Source: Palsa-504 sp963744575 (GTDB lineage: Bacteria; Actinomycetota; Actinomycetes; Streptosporangiales; Streptosporangiaceae). From it: a stretch of DNA of 64,000 nt. The stretch lies in the NCBI GenBank assembly GCA_963744575.1, contig CAVUUF010000007.1:1-64000 (forward strand), read 5' to 3'. The position numbers were made by a program, and so were the translations under genes. Below the pieces are notes generated by a model, which was not told the origin of the DNA, ran no database searches, and saw only the letters and a list, made by a program, of their open reading frames with translations. Shown piece after piece: positions 18,959 through 27,525 of the stretch. Position 1 is the stretch's first letter. Each line of letters opens with the position of its first letter.

Positions 18959-19972
18959 ATGCTCATCGCTCAGCGCCCCTCGCTCGCCGAGGAGCAGGTA
19001 GACGACTACAGGTCCAGGTTCGTGATCGAGCCGCTCGAGCCGGGATTCGGCTACACGATCGGCAACTCGCTGCGGCGCACGCTGCTGTCCTCCATCCCGG
19101 GCGCGGCCGTCACCAGCATCAGGATCGAGGGCGTCCTGCACGAGTTCTCCACGGTCCCCGGCGTGAAGGAAGACGTCACCGACATCATCCTGAACCTGAA
19201 GGAACTGGTGGTGTCCTCCGAGCACGACGAGCCGGTCGTCATGTACCTGCGCAAGCAGGGGCCCGGCGAGGTGACCGCGGCCGACATCGCGCCGCCGGCT
19301 GGCGTCGAGGTGCACAACCCCGAGCTGCACATCGCCACCCTGAACGCCAAGGGCAAGCTGGAGATGGAGCTGACCGTCGAGCGCGGCCGCGGCTACGTCT
19401 CGGCCACCCAGAACAAGCAGCCGGGCCAGGAGATCGGCCGGGTGCCGATCGACTCCATCTACTCGCCCGTGCTGCGGGTCACGTACAAGGTCGAGGCCAC
19501 CCGGGTCGAGCAGCGCACCGACTTCGACCGCCTCATCCTCGACGTCGAGACCAAGCCGTGCATGCGGCCGCGGGACGCGGTGGCAAGCGCCGGCAAGACG
19601 CTGGTAGAGCTGTTCGGGCTGGCCCGGGAGCTCAACGTCGACGCCGAGGGCATCGACATCGGCCCGTCGCCGACCGACGCCGCGCTGGCGGCCGACCTGG
19701 CGCTGCCGATCGAGGACCTCAACCTCACCGTGCGCTCCTACAACTGCCTCAAGCGCGAGGGCATCCACACGGTGGGCGAGCTCGTCGGACGCAGCGAGCA
19801 GGACCTGCTTGACATCAGGAACTTCGGCGCCAAGTCGATCGAGGAAGTCAAGCAGAAGCTCGTCGACATGGGCCTCTCGCTCAAGGACTCCCCGCCCGGG
19901 TTCGACCCGAGCAGCGCGGTGGGCGCCTACGGCGACGACGACGACAGCTACGTGGAGACCGAGCAGTACTGA
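18959..19972 (+). CDS. rpoA: RNA polymerase subunit alpha
   Basis: Assembles the RNA polymerase core through its N-terminal dimerisation domain and contacts UP elements and activators through the C-terminal domain. The 337-residue product has FVIEPLEPGFGYTIGNSLRR and the SSIPGAAVTSIRIEGVLHEF segment in the NTD. The linker is near residues 230-250. The CTD runs SYNCLKREGIHTVGELVGRS to NFGAKSIEEVKQKLVDMGLS, followed by an acidic tail (GDDDDSYVETEQY). GGAAGGA precedes ATG 18959. Confidence 0.98.
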   Translation: MLIAQRPSLAEEQVDDYRSRFVIEPLEPGFGYTIGNSLRRTLLSSIPGAAVTSIRIEGVLHEFSTVPGVKEDVTDIILNLKELVVSSEHDEPVVMYLRKQGPGEVTAADIAPPAGVEVHNPELHIATLNAKGKLEMELTVERGRGYVSATQNKQPGQEIGRVPIDSIYSPVLRVTYKVEATRVEQRTDFDRLILDVETKPCMRPRDAVASAGKTLVELFGLARELNVDAEGIDIGPSPTDAALAADLALPIEDLNLTVRSYNCLKREGIHTVGELVGRSEQDLLDIRNFGAKSIEEVKQKLVDMGLSLKDSPPGFDPSSAVGAYGDDDDSYVETEQY

Positions 19973-20015
19973 CATGGGGTGGCTCCCGCCGCGCCTGTCC
20001 TTAAGGAGAAACAGC

Positions 20016-20657
20016 ATGCCCACGCCCACCAAGGGCCACCGCCTGGGCGGCAGCCCGGCTCATGAGCGGCACATCCTGGCCAACCTGGCCACCGCGCTGT
20101 TCCGGCACGGCCGGATTACCACCACCGAGGCCAAGGCCCGCAGGCTGCGTCCGGTAGCCGAACGGCTGATCACCTTCGCCAAGCGCGGCGACTTGCATGC
20201 CCGCCGCCACGTGCTGACCGTGGTCACGGACAAGGGCGTGGTGCATCAGCTGTTCACCGAGATCGCGCCGGAGTTTTCCGAGCGCGACGGCGGTTACACC
20301 CGCATCACGAAGATCGGCCCGCGCAAGGGCGACAACGCCGCGATGGCGGTAATCGAACTGGTCCGCGGCGAGCCGGTCACGGCCAGGCCCCGCCGCCGCA
20401 CCCGCCGGGCCGCGCCCGAGACGGCCGTGGCTCCGGCGGCCAGCGCGGCCGCTCCGGCAACCGCCGCGGCCGCGGCGGACACCGCCGAGGCGGACGAGGC
20501 GACTGAGGCCTCCGCCGGGGCGACCGAGGCGACTGAGGCCTCCGCCGAGGCCGCCGGGGCCGGCGACGCGGCGGACGTCGCAGACGCCGCGGACGAGGCC
20601 GCCGGGGACGACGCCGAGGCCGCCGGCGAGGACGACGAGCCCGCCGAGGACGCCTGA
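20016..20657 (+). CDS. rplQ: 50S ribosomal protein L17 with long acidic tail
   Basis: L17 lies near the peptide exit. ATG 20016 gives the family start MPTPTKGHRLGGSPAHERHI after AAGGAGAAACAGC; conserved parts continue through RITTTEAKARRLRPVAERLI to ITKIGPRKGDNAAMAVIELV (about residue 115). The remaining ~95 residues form a basic patch (RPRRRTRRAA) and then an Ala/Glu/Asp tail with a repeated EATEASA unit, giving 213 residues against the usual 115-170. The tail is low complexity and probably disordered. Confidence 0.96.
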   Translation: MPTPTKGHRLGGSPAHERHILANLATALFRHGRITTTEAKARRLRPVAERLITFAKRGDLHARRHVLTVVTDKGVVHQLFTEIAPEFSERDGGYTRITKIGPRKGDNAAMAVIELVRGEPVTARPRRRTRRAAPETAVAPAASAAAPATAAAAADTAEADEATEASAGATEATEASAEAAGAGDAADVADAADEAAGDDAEAAGEDDEPAEDA

Positions 20658-20672
20658 CCCTGACCGCTCGAA

Positions 20673-21509
20673 GTGGAGCCGGGAGGAGAACGCCGGACCG
20701 TTCGGCTCCGGATTGACCTGTCGTACGACGGGTCAGCCTTTTCCGGGTGGGCCGCCCAGCCCGGCAGGCGCACCGTGGAGGACGTCGTGGCCGCAGCGCT
20801 CGAACGGGTGCTGCGGCTGCCGGCCCGGCCCAGGTTGACCGTGGCCGGGCGCACTGACGCCGGGGTACACGCCCGCGGCCAGGTCGTCCACCTGGACGTG
20901 CCCGGGGAGGCCTGGTCCGCCACGGCGGACCGGGCGCTGTCCCGGCTGGCCGGGGTGCTGCCCGCCGACGTCCGGGTCCGCGCCGCGGCCCCGGCGCCCA
21001 CCGGGTTCGACGCGCGGTTCTCCGCGCTGTGGCGGCGCTACGCCTACCGGGTCTGCGACGACGAGGCCGCCGCGGACCCGCTGCGCAGGCACGAGACGCT
21101 GTGCTACTTCCGGCGGCTCGACCTGGCCGCCATGAACGAGGCCGCCGAGCACCTGCTCGGCGAGCACGATTTCGCCGCCTTCTGCCGCAGGCGGGAGGGC
21201 GCCACCACTATCCGGGCACTGCGCACCCTGGACTGGCGCCGGGACGCGCACGGCATCGTGATCGCGACCGTGGTGGCCGACGCATTCTGCCACAACATGG
21301 TCCGCTCCCTGGTCGGCGCGCTGCTGGCCGTCGGCGAGGCCCGGCAGCCGCCCGGCTGGCCGGCCACGGTCCTCGCCGCGGCGGTGCGCGACCCCGCCGT
21401 CCGCGTCGTCCCGCCGCACGGCCTGTGCCTCGAGGAAGTCGGCTACCCCCCGCCCGGGGAACTGGCCGCCCGGGCCGCCACCGCCCGGCAGGTCCGCGCC
21501 GTCGGCTAG
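20673..21509 (+). CDS. truA: tRNA pseudouridine(38-40) synthase
   Basis: Modifies U38, U39 and U40 in the anticodon arm of tRNAs. The 278-residue product has RIDLSYDGSAFSGWAAQPGR near the N-terminus, the catalytic Asp in AGRTDAGVHARGQVVHLD, and the conserved RYAYRV, HDFAAFCRR and FCHNMVRSLVGALLAVGEAR segments. GTG at 20673 is the farthest upstream start compatible with rplQ, 15 nt away. It follows rplQ as in many actinobacteria and is probably the last gene of this transcription unit. Confidence 0.95.
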   Translation: MEPGGERRTVRLRIDLSYDGSAFSGWAAQPGRRTVEDVVAAALERVLRLPARPRLTVAGRTDAGVHARGQVVHLDVPGEAWSATADRALSRLAGVLPADVRVRAAAPAPTGFDARFSALWRRYAYRVCDDEAAADPLRRHETLCYFRRLDLAAMNEAAEHLLGEHDFAAFCRRREGATTIRALRTLDWRRDAHGIVIATVVADAFCHNMVRSLVGALLAVGEARQPPGWPATVLAAAVRDPAVRVVPPHGLCLEEVGYPPPGELAARAATARQVRAVG

Positions 21510-21620
21510 GACCTGTCCCGTCGCCGGGATTGTGGTGGTTGTGACATCGTGCACAAAAGAGTGTGCAGGTTGCCACATCCATGCGTAACCGGCCCGGCGG
21601 AGCGTGGTGTGCAGGGGGCG

Positions 21621-21684
21621 GGTGGTGGTGACGGGCGGGTGGTGGTGACGGGGCGGTGGTGACGGGGCGGTGGTGACGGGGCGG
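21621..21684 (+). repeat. Tandem GGTGGTGACGGGGCG-type repeats
   Basis: About four copies of a 14-17-nt unit, GTGGTGACGGGGCG with an extra GTG or missing G in the first two, lie in the 222-nt spacer between truA and the convergent membrane-protein gene. No hairpin with a U tract is seen. It may be a variable-number tandem repeat; whether it ends transcription is unknown. Confidence 0.6.
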
Positions 21685-21731
21685 GGGCAGGCGGCCGCGC
21701 CGGTTCCATTGCGCCGTGGCCCGCGGTCGGC

Positions 21732-23036
21732 TCAGGGCTTGCCGAGCAACCGGGCGCTGAGGTTGATGTTGGCGCTGCCGGTGACGATGTTCGCGGCGAA
21801 CTGCTCCAGGGCCTGCCGCTGGGCCGTGCCCGACGGCGACTTCAGGTTGGCGAACTCGGCGTACATCAAGATCAGGTAGTGTCCCTTGATCTCGGCCTGC
21901 ACCACCCCGGTCCCGTTGCCCAGCTTGCTGCTGGCGCCCTTCTTCCCGGTCAGCGGCACGATGATCTGCTGCGGCCCGGTAGCCTGGCCGGCCTTCTGAG
22001 CGGCACTTGAGCTGATCAGGTTGACCACGCCGACGGTGCCCATCATCGTGCCGTCGCCCGAGATGTAGCTGGCCCGCACCACCTGGGTGCAGTGACCCGA
22101 CTGCAGCGCCGCCTGCAGGTTCGCTCCGTATACCGCCTGTGAGCAGGATTTGGTCGCGCTCGCCGCCGTCCTGACGTACGAGGCGCCGTCCAGCACGAAC
22201 TGCGGCGGGTAGAGCCCCGTGATGGTCAGGGGTCCGGGATCCTCGGCCCGGGTCCCGATGTGCTGCCACTTGCCCAGGGACTTGTCGAAGCCGGGGGACC
22301 CGGGTGCGTTGGTGGGCAGCCGCAGCGTCGGCGGTACCGGTGCGTTGACCCGCGGCTCGTACAGGAACTTGTAGCCGGCGAGCCCGGTCGCGGCGGCCAC
22401 CACGACGGCGGTGACCAGCCACCCCAGCCGGCGCCGACGGCCGCGCCTGGGCCGGGCGCCGCGCCGTCGTGCCGGTGCGGCGGCCTGCTGGCCGGCGTCC
22501 GGCACCATCGGGCTCCCGGGCTCGGTGTTGCCGGGCAGGTATCCGTCGGCCGGGAACGAGCCGGTCGGGGAAGCTCCTGCCGGGAACGAGCCGGTCCCGG
22601 ACGGGGCGGAAGGATCGCGTCCCGGCGGGAAGCCGCGCGCCGGGGTGCGCTCGAACGAGCCCGTGGCCGCGAACGAGCCCGTGGCCGCCGGGCCGCCCGG
22701 CGCGCCGGGGGCCGACGGGGCGGCGTCCGGGTCCAGTACCGGCTGGGCGCCGCTGTCCAGGACCGGGTTGGCGCCGCTGCCGAGCACCGGCTGGGCGCCG
22801 CTGCGGCGGCCGAGGACCGGATTGGCCCCGCTGGCCGAGCCGATGAGCCGCTGCGGGCCGGTCCCCGGTCCCAGGGTCCGCTGCGGGCCGGTGCCCGGCG
22901 CCAGGGTCCGCCGCGGGCCGGTGCCCGGCCCCAGGATCCGCTGCGCGCCGCTCCCGGCGTCGTCCGGCGCCGGGAGCGGCGGCTGGCGGCGGGTGTCCGC
23001 GGCCGACCGGGTGCGTCCCGTGCCCTGGTGATCCAT
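21732..23036 (-). CDS. Hypothetical membrane-anchored protein with proline/glycine repeats
   Basis: No family is recognised. The 434-residue product has a long cytoplasmic N-terminal region of degenerate repeats: about three LGPGTGPQRT-like units near residues 34-65 and four ANPVLG/AQPVLD units near 70-102, plus TGSF repeats near 115-165. A basic stretch (RRRGARPRRGRRRR) precedes one membrane span (about 205-225). The extracellular domain of about 210 residues has a Cys pair (SCSQAVYG and GHCTQ). It resembles actinobacterial one-pass proteins with unstructured cytoplasmic tails. It is convergent with truA and divergent from rplM. Confidence 0.75.
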   Translation of the reverse strand: MDHQGTGRTRSAADTRRQPPLPAPDDAGSGAQRILGPGTGPRRTLAPGTGPQRTLGPGTGPQRLIGSASGANPVLGRRSGAQPVLGSGANPVLDSGAQPVLDPDAAPSAPGAPGGPAATGSFAATGSFERTPARGFPPGRDPSAPSGTGSFPAGASPTGSFPADGYLPGNTEPGSPMVPDAGQQAAAPARRRGARPRRGRRRRLGWLVTAVVVAAATGLAGYKFLYEPRVNAPVPPTLRLPTNAPGSPGFDKSLGKWQHIGTRAEDPGPLTITGLYPPQFVLDGASYVRTAASATKSCSQAVYGANLQAALQSGHCTQVVRASYISGDGTMMGTVGVVNLISSSAAQKAGQATGPQQIIVPLTGKKGASSKLGNGTGVVQAEIKGHYLILMYAEFANLKSPSGTAQRQALEQFAANIVTGSANINLSARLLGKP

Positions 23037-23345
23037 AACGTCGAGGGTAGCGTTCCGTTCAGTTCAGGTAGGGTGGACGCGAAACTTTACCCACGCCCGG
23101 GCGCTCTCGTGTAGCTGGTCGGCGACGAGCCGTGACCTCCTGGGTCGCTGGCGGCGTCGCTTTGGCATCGCTGCGTGAGACGGAGTATGCTGCATGGGCG
23201 TCATGCGCGACGGGCATGCACGCGGTGTGCCCTCCGTGCGCGTGATTAGCGCGGCGCGGTGCGCCCGCGGAGCGTCCCCGGGGCGGCCCTCACCAGCAGG
23301 TGCAGGCCGGAGAAGATCACGATACATACGCGAAGGCTTAGGACT
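23037..23345 (+). promoter_or_regulatory. Divergent spacer with rplM promoter and leader
   Basis: This 309-nt region holds no convincing gene. A promoter candidate toward rplM is TTGGCA (23162-23167), an 18-nt spacer and TATGCT (23186-23191), which would give a leader of about 150 nt. The leader is GC-rich and can fold (for example GGGCA near 23213 with TGCCC near 23228). An r-protein autoregulatory role is possible but not shown. Confidence 0.45.
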
Positions 23346-23789
23346 GTGCGCACATTCAGCCCGAAGGAAAGTGACATCACGCGGCGGTGGCATGTCATCG
23401 ACGCTTCCGACGTGGTGCTCGGCCGCCTGGCCAGCCACGTGGCGGTGCTGCTCCGCGGCAAGCACAAGCCGATCTTCGCCCCGCATGTGGACACCGGTGA
23501 TTTCGTGATCGTGGTCAACGCGGAGAAGGTCGCGCTCAGCGGCAGCAAGCTCGAGCAGAAGCACGCTTACCGGCACTCCGGTTACCCGGGCGGCCTGCGG
23601 TCGGTCTCGTACGCCAGCCTGATGGCCAGCAACCCCGAGCGCGCGGTGGAGAAGGCAGTGCGGGGGATGCTGCCGAAGAACGCGCTGGGCCGCAAGACGC
23701 TGCGCAAGCTCAAGGTGTACGCGGGCCCGGACCATCCGCACCAGGCGCAGCAGCCGAAGCCCTATGAGATCACGCAGATCGAGCAGTAG
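23346..23789 (+). CDS. rplM: 50S ribosomal protein L13
   Basis: L13 is an early 50S assembly protein. GTG at 23346 gives the canonical VRTFSPKESDITRRWHVIDA and 147 residues, the family length; an in-frame ATG at 23259 would add 29 unrelated residues. Landmarks are VVLGRLASHVAVLLRGKHKP and the GYPGGLRSVSY and MLPKNALGRKTLRKLKVYAG segments. rpsI follows after 29 nt, the conserved pair. Confidence 0.97.
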   Translation: MRTFSPKESDITRRWHVIDASDVVLGRLASHVAVLLRGKHKPIFAPHVDTGDFVIVVNAEKVALSGSKLEQKHAYRHSGYPGGLRSVSYASLMASNPERAVEKAVRGMLPKNALGRKTLRKLKVYAGPDHPHQAQQPKPYEITQIEQ

Positions 23790-23818
23790 ATCGAGTCAGG
23801 AAGCACGAGGAACAGACC

Positions 23819-24361
23819 GTGGCTGAGCCCACTGGCAGCACCACCACCGTCGAGGACGCCACCGACGACGCCGACTTCACCAACGACGAGTACGGCGCGG
23901 ACGCCCCGTCGGAGTACACCACAGAAACCGCACAGGACGTCCAGGCGCGAGCCGTCGCGCGGCGCCCAGTGGTCACCGGCCACGCGGCGGGCACCGGCCG
24001 GCGCAAGGAGGCCATCGCCCGGGTCCGCATCCTCCCCGGCACCGGCCAGTGGCTGATCAACGGCCGGTCGCTCGACGTGTACTTCCCGAACAAGGTCCAC
24101 CAGCAGCTGGTCAACGAGCCGTTCGTGACCCTCGGCGCGGAGGGCAAGTTCGACGTGGTGGCCCGGATCTCCGGCGGCGGCGTCACCGGGCAGGCGGGCG
24201 CGCTGCGCCTCGGCGTGACCCGGGCGCTGACCCTGGTGGACCCGGAGAGCCGTCCGGCGCTGAAAAAGGCCGGCTTCCTGACCAGGGACGCCCGGGTCAA
24301 GGAGCGCAAGAAGTACGGCCTGAAGAAGGCCCGGAAGGCGCCGCAGTACTCCAAGCGGTAG
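23819..24361 (+). CDS. rpsI: 30S ribosomal protein S9
   Basis: S9 C-terminus reaches the P-site tRNA. The 180-residue product has an acidic N-terminal extension of about 50 residues (rich in Asp, Glu and Thr) before the core GTGRRKEAIARVRILPGTG, FPNKVHQQLVNEPF and the basic C-terminus KKYGLKKARKAPQYSKR. GTG 23819 is preceded by a GAGGAACAG site. Acidic S9 extensions are frequent in actinobacteria. Confidence 0.96.
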   Translation: MAEPTGSTTTVEDATDDADFTNDEYGADAPSEYTTETAQDVQARAVARRPVVTGHAAGTGRRKEAIARVRILPGTGQWLINGRSLDVYFPNKVHQQLVNEPFVTLGAEGKFDVVARISGGGVTGQAGALRLGVTRALTLVDPESRPALKKAGFLTRDARVKERKKYGLKKARKAPQYSKR

Positions 24362-24393
24362 ATGCCGCCCGCTCAGGGCGCACGTCAGCGCGG

Positions 24394-24418
24394 ACGGGCC
24401 CGTTTTCGCCGGGCCCGT
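24394..24418 (+). terminator. Hairpin after rpsI
   Basis: ACGGGCCCG (24394-24402) pairs with CGGGCCCGT (24410-24418), a 9-bp perfect stem with a 7-nt TTTTCGC loop, 32 nt after the rpsI stop. No U tract. It likely terminates the rplM-rpsI transcript before glmM. Confidence 0.5.
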
Positions 24419-24476
24419 ATCACCGGGCCTTCCACCGGGTCCGTCTTAACAGGCGCAGAGCAACGAGCGGAGCGAA

Positions 24477-25916
24477 ATGGCTGAAGCGGGGCAGCGTAGC
24501 CGCCTGTTCGGTACGGACGGCGTCCGGGGGGTCGCCGGCCACGAGCTGACCGCCCGGCTGGCCCTGGACCTCAGCATGGCGGCGGCCGCCGTGCTGGGCC
24601 AGGACGCGGCGGACGAGGGCGCGAGCGACGCGGACGAGGGCGCAAGCACGGGCGCGTCCGGGCGCCCGGTGGCGGTGGTGGGCCGGGATCCCCGCGCCTC
24701 CGGCGAGTTCCTCGAGGCGGCCGTGGTGGCCGGCCTGGCCAGCGCCGGGATCGACGTGCTCAGGCTGGGCGTCATCCCCACGCCCGGCGTGGCCTACCTG
24801 ACCGGCGCCCTGGACGCCGCCTTCGGCGTGGTCATCTCGGCGAGCCACAACCCGGCCGCCGACAACGGGATCAAGTTCTTCGGCCGCGGCGGGGTCAAGC
24901 TGCCGGACGCCACCGAGGACGCCATCGAGGCCCGGCTGAAGGCGGCAGAGCTGAAGGCGGCAGAGCTGAAGGCAGCCGGGCCGGAAACGGCCGCGCCGGC
25001 GGAGTTCGGCCGGGTCAGCGACGCCGCCGCCGAGCACGAGCGGTACCTTGAGCACCTGCTGGCCACCTTGCCGGACGACACGCAGCCGCCGCTGGCGGGC
25101 CTGCGGGTCGTGGCCGACTGCGCGCACGGCGCGGCCTACCGGCTGGCACCGCAGGCGCTGCGCCGGGCAGGCGCGGAGGTCATCACCATCGGGGCCGAGC
25201 CCGACGGCCTGAACATCAACCAAGGCTGCGGCTCCACCGCGCTCGGCACGCTGTCCGCGGCGGTCGTGGCGCACGGCGCGGACGCGGGCATCGCCTACGA
25301 CGGCGACGCCGACCGGTGCCTGGCGGTCGACGCGGACGGGGAGCCGCTCGACGGCGACCAGATCCTGACCGTGCTCGCGACCGGGATGAAAGAAGCCGGC
25401 CGCCTCACGGGCGACGGCGTGGTGGTCACGGTGATGTCCAATCAGGGCTTCCACGTGGCGATGCGCGACGCCGGCATCGAGGTGATCGAGACGCCGGTCG
25501 GGGACAAGCACGTATCGGCGGCGATGCGGGACGGCGGCTACGTGCTCGGCGGCGAGCAGTCCGGGCACATCATCATGCTCGAGCACGCCACCACCGGCGA
25601 CGGCGTGCTGACCAGCCTGCAGTTGCTCGCCGCGGTGAACCGGCACGCCGTGCCGATGGCCGCGGCGGCCAAGATGATGCCGAAATACCCGCAGGTGCTC
25701 GTCAACGTGCCGGGCGACGCGTCGCGGCTCGGACCCTGGGTGGACGCGGCGGTGCGCCGGGCCGAGGCTCAGCTCGGCGGCGACGGGCGGGTGCTGGTGC
25801 GGCCGAGCGGGACCGAGCCCAAGATCAGGCTGATGATCCAGGCCAGGGATGCGACCCTGGCCGAACGCATCATCGGCCAGCTCGCCGAGGAGGTTCGGCG
25901 GGCCTTGGCCGGATAG
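24477..25916 (+). CDS. glmM: Phosphoglucosamine mutase
   Basis: Converts glucosamine-6-phosphate to glucosamine-1-phosphate for peptidoglycan UDP-GlcNAc. N-terminal RLFGTDGVRGVAGHELTARL, active-site phosphoserine loop ISASHNPAADNGIKFFG, Mg-binding AYDGDADRC, sugar loop GGEQSGHII and phosphate loop RPSGTEPKIRLM are all intact. It is 479 residues, about 30 longer than usual, because of a 15-nt tandem repeat near 24940-24985 encoding LKAAE units and an Asp/Ala/Gly-rich insert near residue 45. Conserved rplM-rpsI-glmM neighbourhood. Confidence 0.96.
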   Translation: MAEAGQRSRLFGTDGVRGVAGHELTARLALDLSMAAAAVLGQDAADEGASDADEGASTGASGRPVAVVGRDPRASGEFLEAAVVAGLASAGIDVLRLGVIPTPGVAYLTGALDAAFGVVISASHNPAADNGIKFFGRGGVKLPDATEDAIEARLKAAELKAAELKAAGPETAAPAEFGRVSDAAAEHERYLEHLLATLPDDTQPPLAGLRVVADCAHGAAYRLAPQALRRAGAEVITIGAEPDGLNINQGCGSTALGTLSAAVVAHGADAGIAYDGDADRCLAVDADGEPLDGDQILTVLATGMKEAGRLTGDGVVVTVMSNQGFHVAMRDAGIEVIETPVGDKHVSAAMRDGGYVLGGEQSGHIIMLEHATTGDGVLTSLQLLAAVNRHAVPMAAAAKMMPKYPQVLVNVPGDASRLGPWVDAAVRRAEAQLGGDGRVLVRPSGTEPKIRLMIQARDATLAERIIGQLAEEVRRALAG

Positions 25917-25928
25917 GCAGGAACCGCC

Positions 25929-27464
25929 ATGCGAGACGCATATCAGGTCACCGCCGTCCGGGCGGCGGAGCACGCGCTGATGGAGATCGTCCCGGACGGG
26001 GCGCTGATGACCCGGGCCGCGGCCGGACTTGCCTCGGTGTGCGCCGCCCTGCTGCGACGACATCCCGGCCACGTGTACGGCACCCGGGTGGTAGTGCTGG
26101 CCGGCCGCGGGGACAATGGCGGCGACGCGCTCTACGCCGGGGCCCGGCTGGCCCGCCGCGGCGTCGCCGTCACCGCGATCACGGCCGGCGCCAGGGCGCA
26201 TCCGGGCGGCACCGCCGCGCTGCGTGCCGCAGGCGGCCGGGTAACCGCCGAAGCCGAAGCCGAAGCCGCCGAAGCCGACGCCGCCGAAGCCGACGCCATC
26301 GACGCCGCCGACCTGATCCTTGACGGCCTGCTGGGCATCGGCGGGCACGGCGGATTGCGCGAGCCGTTCGCCGGGCTGGCCCGGCGGGCCGAGCAGGCCC
26401 GCCATGCTGGCGCGACGGTGGTCGCGGTCGACCTGCCCAGCGGCATCGACGCGGATACCGGGGCGGTGGACGGCCCGGCCGTCCGGGCCGACGTCACGGT
26501 GACCTTCGGCGCGATCAAGCCCGGCCTGCTGATCGACCCGGGCGCCGGGCACGCGGGCACCGTCGAGCTGGTGGACATCGGCCTGGGACCGTACTTGACG
26601 GACGCACCGCAGGCCGCGGCGCCGCAGCGGGACGACATCAGCGGGCTGCTGCCGCGCCCCGGCGCGGAGTCGGACAAGTACCGCCGGGGCGTGCTCGGCC
26701 TGCTGGCCGGGAGCGACCGCTTCACCGGCGCGGTGCTGCTGGCCACCGGCGGGGCGGTGCACGGCGGGGCGGGCATGGTCCGGGTGGTCACCGAGGAGGT
26801 CGCCGCGGTGCTGGTCCGGCAGGCCTGGCCGGAGGCCGTGATCACGGTGCACCCCGACGCGGGGGACTGGGACCTGACCGGGTCGGTCGGCCGGGTCCAG
26901 GCGTGGGTGGCGGGTCCCGGGATGGGCACCGGCCCGGACGCCGCGGCGCGGCTCACCCAGATCCTGCGCACCGACCTGCCCGTCCTGGTCGACGCGGACG
27001 GGCTGACGATCCTGAGCCAGCACCGGGACCTGCTGCCGCGCCCGGCGCCCACGCTGATCACCCCGCACGCCGGCGAGCTGGCCCGGCTGCTCGGCGCCGA
27101 ACCAGCCAGCGTAGCGGCGCGGCGCCTGGAGCACGCCCGCCGGGCGGCCGGCGAGCTGGGCGTCACCGTGCTGCTGAAGGGATCCACGACGGTCATCGCG
27201 TCACCCGACGACGCCCCGGTCCTGGTCAACCCGACCGGCACGCCGTGGCTGGCCACCGCGGGCAGCGGCGACGTGCTGTCCGGGCTGGCCGGCGCGCTGC
27301 TCGCGCAGGGCCTGGCCCCCGCCCAGACCGGGCTGGCCGCCGCGTACCTGCACGGCTTGGCCGCCCGGCTGGCCGCCGCCGGTGCCACGGGCGGCACGGG
27401 GGAGGCCCCGATCGGCGCTTCGGACGTGATTCGCTCTCTGCCCGCCGCGTTCCGGAGCCTTTGA
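25929..27464 (+). CDS. nnr: Bifunctional NAD(P)HX epimerase/dehydratase
   Basis: Repairs hydrated NADH/NADPH: an N-terminal epimerase (about residues 1-220) and a C-terminal ADP-dependent dehydratase (about 235-500). The epimerase shows VVLAGRGDNGGDALYAGA and the VAVDLPSGIDADTG segment. The dehydratase shows KYRRGVLGLLAGSDRFTGAV, WVAGPGMGT, LITPHAGELARLLG, LLKGSTTVIAS and the catalytic ATAGSGDVLSGLAGALLAQG. A Glu/Ala hexanucleotide-repeat insert lies near residues 105-120. It starts 12 nt after glmM and precedes alr, a common actinobacterial arrangement. Confidence 0.94.
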   Translation: MRDAYQVTAVRAAEHALMEIVPDGALMTRAAAGLASVCAALLRRHPGHVYGTRVVVLAGRGDNGGDALYAGARLARRGVAVTAITAGARAHPGGTAALRAAGGRVTAEAEAEAAEADAAEADAIDAADLILDGLLGIGGHGGLREPFAGLARRAEQARHAGATVVAVDLPSGIDADTGAVDGPAVRADVTVTFGAIKPGLLIDPGAGHAGTVELVDIGLGPYLTDAPQAAAPQRDDISGLLPRPGAESDKYRRGVLGLLAGSDRFTGAVLLATGGAVHGGAGMVRVVTEEVAAVLVRQAWPEAVITVHPDAGDWDLTGSVGRVQAWVAGPGMGTGPDAAARLTQILRTDLPVLVDADGLTILSQHRDLLPRPAPTLITPHAGELARLLGAEPASVAARRLEHARRAAGELGVTVLLKGSTTVIASPDDAPVLVNPTGTPWLATAGSGDVLSGLAGALLAQGLAPAQTGLAAAYLHGLAARLAAAGATGGTGEAPIGASDVIRSLPAAFRSL

Positions 27465-27495
27465 CATCCTCCCTGCCCTAAGGCGGGGATTCCAG
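27463..27495 (+). repeat. IS200/IS605-type end-like scar between nnr and alr
   Basis: The segment GACATCCTCCCTGCCCTAA followed by GGCGGGGATTCC, straddling the nnr stop, resembles the imperfect-palindromic end sequence of IS200/IS605 or TnpB-only elements common in actinobacteria. CCTGCC can pair with GGCGGG through one G-U pair. No transposase or tnpB remains nearby and no second copy occurs in the window. It could be a relic end or a terminator-like convergence. Confidence 0.4.
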
Positions 27496-27525
27496 CTACT
27501 CACCCAGTCATAAGGAGGCGAGCAG

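Noticed and set aside
24420..27134. 904-residue minus-strand frame opposite glmM and nnr
   Set aside because: Long only because of GC-rich codon bias on the real strand; no motifs.
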